The notes beneath the pieces are model-generated. The model had not been told where the DNA came from. It saw only the letters and a list, made by a program, of their open reading frames with translations, and did no database searches. DNA of 64,000 nucleotides from Ignavibacteria bacterium (lineage in GTDB: Bacteria > Bacteroidota > Ignavibacteria > Kapaibacteriales > Kapaibacteriaceae): assembly GCA_016191145.1 (NCBI GenBank), contig JACPPD010000003.1, forward strand, positions 124,001 to 188,000. Direction: 5' to 3'. Of the stretch, positions 59,920 through 64,000 are shown piece by piece; positions within the stretch are counted from its first letter, which is position 1, and every line of letters starts with the position of its first letter. Position numbers and translations under genes: made by a program.

Positions 59920-61382
59920 GAAGTCACTGGAAGTCCGGGTTTAACCATTATCACTTCCTCCCTGTCTAAAACAACTGCGCCAACGTTAGCCCCCTTTGGC
60001 TTCCGAACATTCTTACGCTGTGTATAAACCACGGGCGTCCACGTAGCATTACGTGAACCTGAGTACCACGCAGCTATTTCCGCTGCTCGTTCCAGAATAC
60101 GTTTCGGCGGCTTTTCTTTACCTGTACCGCCGCGCAACACTACGTGAGAGCCGCTCTCTCCGCGCGCATGAAACCACCAATCATTTTGTTTAGCAAAACG
60201 CATGGTGAGCTCGTCGTTGTTAGCGGCGTTACGCCCTACGTACACCGTGTATCCTTCGTCGATTTCAAAGACGCGATATGGCGATTCCGGCTTATGCTTC
60301 GACGTTACATCTCTTTCGAGTGTCATTCGTTCCCTTGCTGTGAATTCCGTTGTATGTTCCATTCGTTCAATTTCCGAACAAACCTCTTTCAGGCGCTTTT
60401 CTGTTGCAGGAAGTCGATGCTGTAAATCTTTCAGCGCTGCTTCCGATTTCCGCGCCTTCTCAAAATACATCTGTGAATTTTCAATCACCGTCTTGTTTGG
60501 ATCGGTTTCAACGATAATGGTTTCGCCGTTCCAGTCCGTCATCGAAATGCGATCCGTTCCAGTCTGGGCAGGATTCTCAAAAGACAGTAACAAGTGACCA
60601 ATACGCCGCTGCTCGTCTGCTTTGTTGCCAGATTCCAATTCGCGCTTCATGGCTGCAATGGAACGTTCAAGTTTTTGTCGTTCTCTGTTAAGAGATTTGT
60701 CGATGAGCGTGTGCACAGCCAAATTCTTTGTCAGATTTCGGCGGCGGGATATCGTTAATCCAATCGCGTCGAAAATATCCAGTGTGCGATGCTTAATTGT
60801 CCAACCATGCAACGGCAGCAGCGAAAACAATACCGCTCCTCCATTTTCAAGCACGTAGTACTCTTCCGAGCGTCTGCAGTCCTTAATTACATCGGACCGA
60901 AACTCAGTTTCTTTAGTATAATAACGGCCAAGAACAATTGGACTCTCGGTGAAGTCCATTTGTGTCTCTACGAGAAGCTTCTTCCCGTGCATTGCGTCTA
61001 TAACGGTGTTGTTGCGCAGCAGAACCACGTTTGCCTTCACACCAGTGAACAGCATTGCACATAATTGAAAATCTTCAAAACGAAAAATGAGAACACGATC
61101 GCCAGTGATACTGGTTACACCTGTGCATTGTAAGCCGATGATATCGCGAAACAAATCGAATGAATTACGCCGTGCCCTCTGTACGTTGTCTCTAACAGTG
61201 ACTGCGCCAAAATCCTTGTCGGTGTCGATGCAGACGATGGTTGGTTCATCCCTGTCCGTGTGTTCGAATCGCAGCAAACAAGCCCCCTTCAACTGAGTCC
61301 ATGCTTCTGTTACCACGCAGCCACAGCATAGAGCACTTAATGCACGCGCAACATGTTCAAGAGTGAGTGCGTGGCGGATCAC
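59916..61382 (-). CDS. NFACT-family ribosome quality-control protein (RqcH/Rqc2-like)
   Basis: A homologue of RqcH/Rqc2/FbpA. Bacterial RqcH binds stalled 50S subunits and adds alanine tails to incomplete chains. The NFACT-N part (residues 1-200) is followed by long coiled coils (about 220-375; RERQKLERSIAAMKRELES and AALKDLQHRLPATEKRLKEV) and NFACT-R: KQNDWWFHARGESGSHVVLR, then RKNVRKPKGANVGAVVLDREEVIMVKPG. GTG start at 61382, overlapping the upstream GND-repeat gene by 4 bases. At 488 residues it is somewhat shorter than Bacillus RqcH. Confidence 0.85.
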   Translation of the reverse strand: MIRHALTLEHVARALSALCCGCVVTEAWTQLKGACLLRFEHTDRDEPTIVCIDTDKDFGAVTVRDNVQRARRNSFDLFRDIIGLQCTGVTSITGDRVLIFRFEDFQLCAMLFTGVKANVVLLRNNTVIDAMHGKKLLVETQMDFTESPIVLGRYYTKETEFRSDVIKDCRRSEEYYVLENGGAVLFSLLPLHGWTIKHRTLDIFDAIGLTISRRRNLTKNLAVHTLIDKSLNRERQKLERSIAAMKRELESGNKADEQRRIGHLLLSFENPAQTGTDRISMTDWNGETIIVETDPNKTVIENSQMYFEKARKSEAALKDLQHRLPATEKRLKEVCSEIERMEHTTEFTARERMTLERDVTSKHKPESPYRVFEIDEGYTVYVGRNAANNDELTMRFAKQNDWWFHARGESGSHVVLRGGTGKEKPPKRILERAAEIAAWYSGSRNATWTPVVYTQRKNVRKPKGANVGAVVLDREEVIMVKPGLPVTS

Positions 61383-64000
61383 TTCTTTGTTTTCTTACGC
61401 ACTGGTTTGGCTGATAGCGCCGCTGACCAAAAATCGGAGACGGAATGCAGTGTTCTGTCGATGACAGTTTTTACACGAGGGTCGGCCGCTCCATAAAACT
61501 TTGCAAATGCCTGCGCATTCTGACTTGTTGTGTCGCACGACGTCAACAACATTGAAGAACTTGGGAACCATGGAAGTGGAACGATTTTCCAAACCGACTC
61601 GATGTCTTTGAATGAGTGGCGTGCACCGCGATTTAACCCTTCAACGGCCGAGTAACGAACCATGGCATTCCGATCTGTTAACGATGGAATCAGCACGGTA
61701 AGCGCGTTATCTCCGCCGGTTTCGCCAACTGAGTAAGCTGCCCGGGCACGTACATAGGAATTGCTATCGGAAAGAGCGGTAATCAGTTGAGGATGATATG
61801 ATGTGGCGATCTGGCCAAGGGTCTGTGCTGCAACGCGACGCTTTCTCCAAGAGCTGTCGCCAAGCATTTCTACTAACGTTGGAACAACGAACTGCGATTT
61901 CACTTTTCCGGCTAATGTTGCGCTCTGAGCAACAACATCGTAATCATTTGAGCTGAGAGTTCTAAAGAGAATACTGTCAATTGCACTTTGATAATCCTTG
62001 TACATCAATGGAAACACATACTCAAGTGTTAATCTTTCGCGCGGCATTGGTGTGCCAATGGATAATTCAAGCATCGGCAGAACTGCCATACCCATCCGTG
62101 CCAGACTGTCTCTTGCAGGCTGCACATTTGCCTGGTATTTCAGCGGAGCTGCAGACGCTTGAATAAACAGGCTGTCGGGATTCGCCGAGAGTTCCAACAA
62201 TGGCTCAGGCGCATGCTGAGGCGCCCTTACAGTATTATTCTCTGCAGAGACATCAACAAACACGCCATACGTTGATTTCGTCGTGGTTGAGTTGTTGCCC
62301 ATCAGCGTAGAGTATCGGTCTGTACCTCCGCCATCGGCAAACACACCAATCATTCCGTACCAGCGCCGAAAATCGCTGTAACCCATGGTGTTGGCGTTAT
62401 CGGAGGTACTATATAAGTCGTCGCCTTCAGCATCAATAAAAATCGAAACGGCGTTTGCATTTCCTGCTCCGAGAGAAAGACTTTCTACGATGTGTGAATC
62501 ATCGCCTGATTCATCCACCATAAGACCGAATCCAACATCATGTCCGCATCCCTGCGATACACCATGAGAAACGTAAACATCGTTACCAACTGAGTCAATC
62601 AAAACGCCTGTGGCGAAATGAATGCCGGCTCCCTGTGCGTATTGGTATGCCTGATAGTGGTCTTCACCTGCATAGTCTGCCAGTGCCCCAAGCGCAAACC
62701 AATATGCAGCACCCTGTCCATAAATATCGGTTGTATATCCGTCGTTCCCTGCCAGGTCTACAAGCAACCCAATGCCGCCGGAGGCCAACGGCCGATATCC
62801 AAGCCCTACGCCCTGGGTAAACGTTGTGTAATGTTCGTAATAACGAAGAGCATCAACAAAGGGACTCGAGGCGATGTAGTTGTCGTTGCCGATGCGATCG
62901 GCAAGAATTCCAACACCGCGCGTTGCTCCAAATCCCTGCGCTTGTGCATAGGCTTTGTAAACATCGTTACCATTAGAATCAAACAGCAATCCAATGCCAA
63001 AGATTCCGGCGCCCTGAGCGTTCTGCCCGGATGAATACACATCATCACCAGCCATGTCGTGGACGATGCCTATGCCAAACAAACCGCATCCAATGGAAAA
63101 ATTGCCGGCAGAGTATTGATCGTTTCCGGCTACATCTACAACGATACCGATACCGCCGACACCTGTGCCAATACTGAAATCACCACCGAGATAGACATCG
63201 TTGCCTTCGAGATCTATGATACAGTTCAGCGGTTGTTGAGAAGCGACAGACTTGGCAAATTCGCCGCTTGTGTTAATGCGATAGATGTCGTCGCCGCCAA
63301 CGTCAATTATGAAGGCATAGTTTCCCTCAAAGACGTCGTTACCCGGACCGCCAATGCCAATTCTGCCTATGGGTGTTTCGATTAATGTTGTTCTAACACT
63401 GTCGCTCATTAGTTCAGCAGTACCTAGAAGCGATTGAATGAGAGATACAACCCTTCCATGAAATGCAGCTCCGTATCTATACACATCCTGCAGAGATGTG
63501 GGCTCTGCCAACGAAAAGAACACCTCGGCCAGACGTCTTGTTCTTCTGTCATCGGAATACGTTTCCCATAATGTTTTTGTCTCGTCAGCGTTCGTTATCA
63601 ACCACAACGAATCGCAGTAGTCATACAACATTTGCTGCTGTCGCCATCGCTGCTGCAGTGGCCTGCAAACAAAGTACGTTTCGATAAAAGGCACGAGAAA
63701 TTGAGTGAGAATCACGGTTTCAACTAAGTTGAGTGACTTTGGCAGAGAGATCCCCGAGGGCAGCGTACCGTCAGCTTCCTTACTCGTCTTGTTGAACGTT
63801 ACAATGTGCGGCAGCCCCAGTTTCATATCGTTCATTGCCTGCGAAACAACAGATACCACGAACAGCGAGTCGCCGCGTATAATTTGCTGATATGATTGTA
63901 CCGTTTGAAATGCAGAAAATGGATTCACAAACAACGTATCGTGAAACGGAAGCCGTTGAGGATCGGCGTCGATGAGATCCGGCGGCACAGAGCAGTCCGC
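61379..64000 (-). CDS. GND-repeat beta-solenoid protein with C-terminal HEAT repeats (5' end outside window)
   Basis: The reading frame is open to the right edge (ADCSVPPDLIDADP...), so the true N-terminus is missing. After about 210 residues without recognised motifs there are about twelve repeats of around 25-40 residues with consensus GxGxxxGIGxLxDxxGNDxY (for example GIGIVVDVAGNDQY, GIGLLFDSNGNDVY). They suggest a right-handed solenoid with Asp-rich turns that may bind calcium. The last 200 residues are HEAT-like helical repeats (VPTLVEMLGDSSWRKRRVAAQTLGQI, YVRARAAYSVGETGG, AMVRYSAVEGLNRG), ending in a basic tail. Probably exported; role unknown. Overlaps the RqcH-like gene by 4 bases. 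Confidence 0.65.
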   Translation of the reverse strand, partial: ADCSVPPDLIDADPQRLPFHDTLFVNPFSAFQTVQSYQQIIRGDSLFVVSVVSQAMNDMKLGLPHIVTFNKTSKEADGTLPSGISLPKSLNLVETVILTQFLVPFIETYFVCRPLQQRWRQQQMLYDYCDSLWLITNADETKTLWETYSDDRRTRRLAEVFFSLAEPTSLQDVYRYGAAFHGRVVSLIQSLLGTAELMSDSVRTTLIETPIGRIGIGGPGNDVFEGNYAFIIDVGGDDIYRINTSGEFAKSVASQQPLNCIIDLEGNDVYLGGDFSIGTGVGGIGIVVDVAGNDQYSAGNFSIGCGLFGIGIVHDMAGDDVYSSGQNAQGAGIFGIGLLFDSNGNDVYKAYAQAQGFGATRGVGILADRIGNDNYIASSPFVDALRYYEHYTTFTQGVGLGYRPLASGGIGLLVDLAGNDGYTTDIYGQGAAYWFALGALADYAGEDHYQAYQYAQGAGIHFATGVLIDSVGNDVYVSHGVSQGCGHDVGFGLMVDESGDDSHIVESLSLGAGNANAVSIFIDAEGDDLYSTSDNANTMGYSDFRRWYGMIGVFADGGGTDRYSTLMGNNSTTTKSTYGVFVDVSAENNTVRAPQHAPEPLLELSANPDSLFIQASAAPLKYQANVQPARDSLARMGMAVLPMLELSIGTPMPRERLTLEYVFPLMYKDYQSAIDSILFRTLSSNDYDVVAQSATLAGKVKSQFVVPTLVEMLGDSSWRKRRVAAQTLGQIATSYHPQLITALSDSNSYVRARAAYSVGETGGDNALTVLIPSLTDRNAMVRYSAVEGLNRGARHSFKDIESVWKIVPLPWFPSSSMLLTSCDTTSQNAQAFAKFYGAADPRVKTVIDRTLHSVSDFWSAALSAKPVRKKTKK

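Overview
The window looks like a chromosomal segment of a Gram-negative bacterium from the Bacteroidota/Chlorobiota side of the tree, possibly an Ignavibacteria- or Kapabacteria-like lineage (inference). Pointers are outer-membrane beta-barrel and OmpA-type proteins, two proteins with C-terminal tails resembling type IX secretion (T9SS) sorting domains, Ig-like/SPRING-type surface repeats, type III glutamine synthetase, and tightly overlapping housekeeping operons. Base composition looks balanced over most of the window. It is visibly A+T-richer around 11-15 kb.

Layout. 0-4.5 kb: the end of a surface-polysaccharide locus (flippase-like fragment, initiating sugar-phosphate transferase, polyprenol-phosphate mannose synthase-like GT2, and an unusual GT2/degenerate sugar-transferase fusion). 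4.5-10.2 kb: accA, an RsuA-type pseudouridine-synthase homologue without its catalytic Asp, an MsbA-like ABC exporter and a beta-CASP RNase-like protein. 10.2-15.4 kb: an accessory stretch with a thpR/ligT gene broken by an in-frame amber codon, a solitary HhH plus PD-(D/E)XK nuclease-like gene, and an orphan RHS tip. A one-base frameshift splits that tip from a HExxHxxGxxD metalloprotease domain, which is followed by a leucine-rich-repeat-like lipoprotein. Several repeat families border this stretch, and an 83-bp direct repeat flanks the RHS module next to tRNA-Lys. 15.4-32.5 kb: dxs, two OmpA-domain envelope proteins, transporters, a DUF1800/DUF1501/FAD-oxidoreductase cluster, small envelope proteins, an HxlR regulator, PAS and cupin proteins and tRNA-Leu. 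32.5-40 kb: a seven-gene minus-strand operon (murI, oppB, oppC, holA, PHP phosphoesterase, ribH, a T9SS-type propeller protein). 40-50.8 kb: histidine kinase, ileS, an H1-like basic protein, a DksA/TraR protein, lspA, an RluD-type synthase, mtgA, an Lrp/AsnC regulator and glnN. 50.8-64 kb: an Ig-like surface protein, topA, fur, speA, an OmpA/PD40 protein, an RqcH/NFACT protein and a GND-repeat/HEAT protein cut by the window end.

Most genes are housekeeping or envelope functions. The most distinctive material is the RHS-metalloprotease/lipoprotein module at 12.65-14.92 kb, which reads as a polymorphic-toxin tip with a candidate immunity partner. Several proteins also keep a family fold but lack key residues: the RsuA-like protein, the sugar-transferase tail of the GT2 fusion, and the DksA zinc site. 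No CRISPR array, integrase, transposase or rRNA gene was seen.
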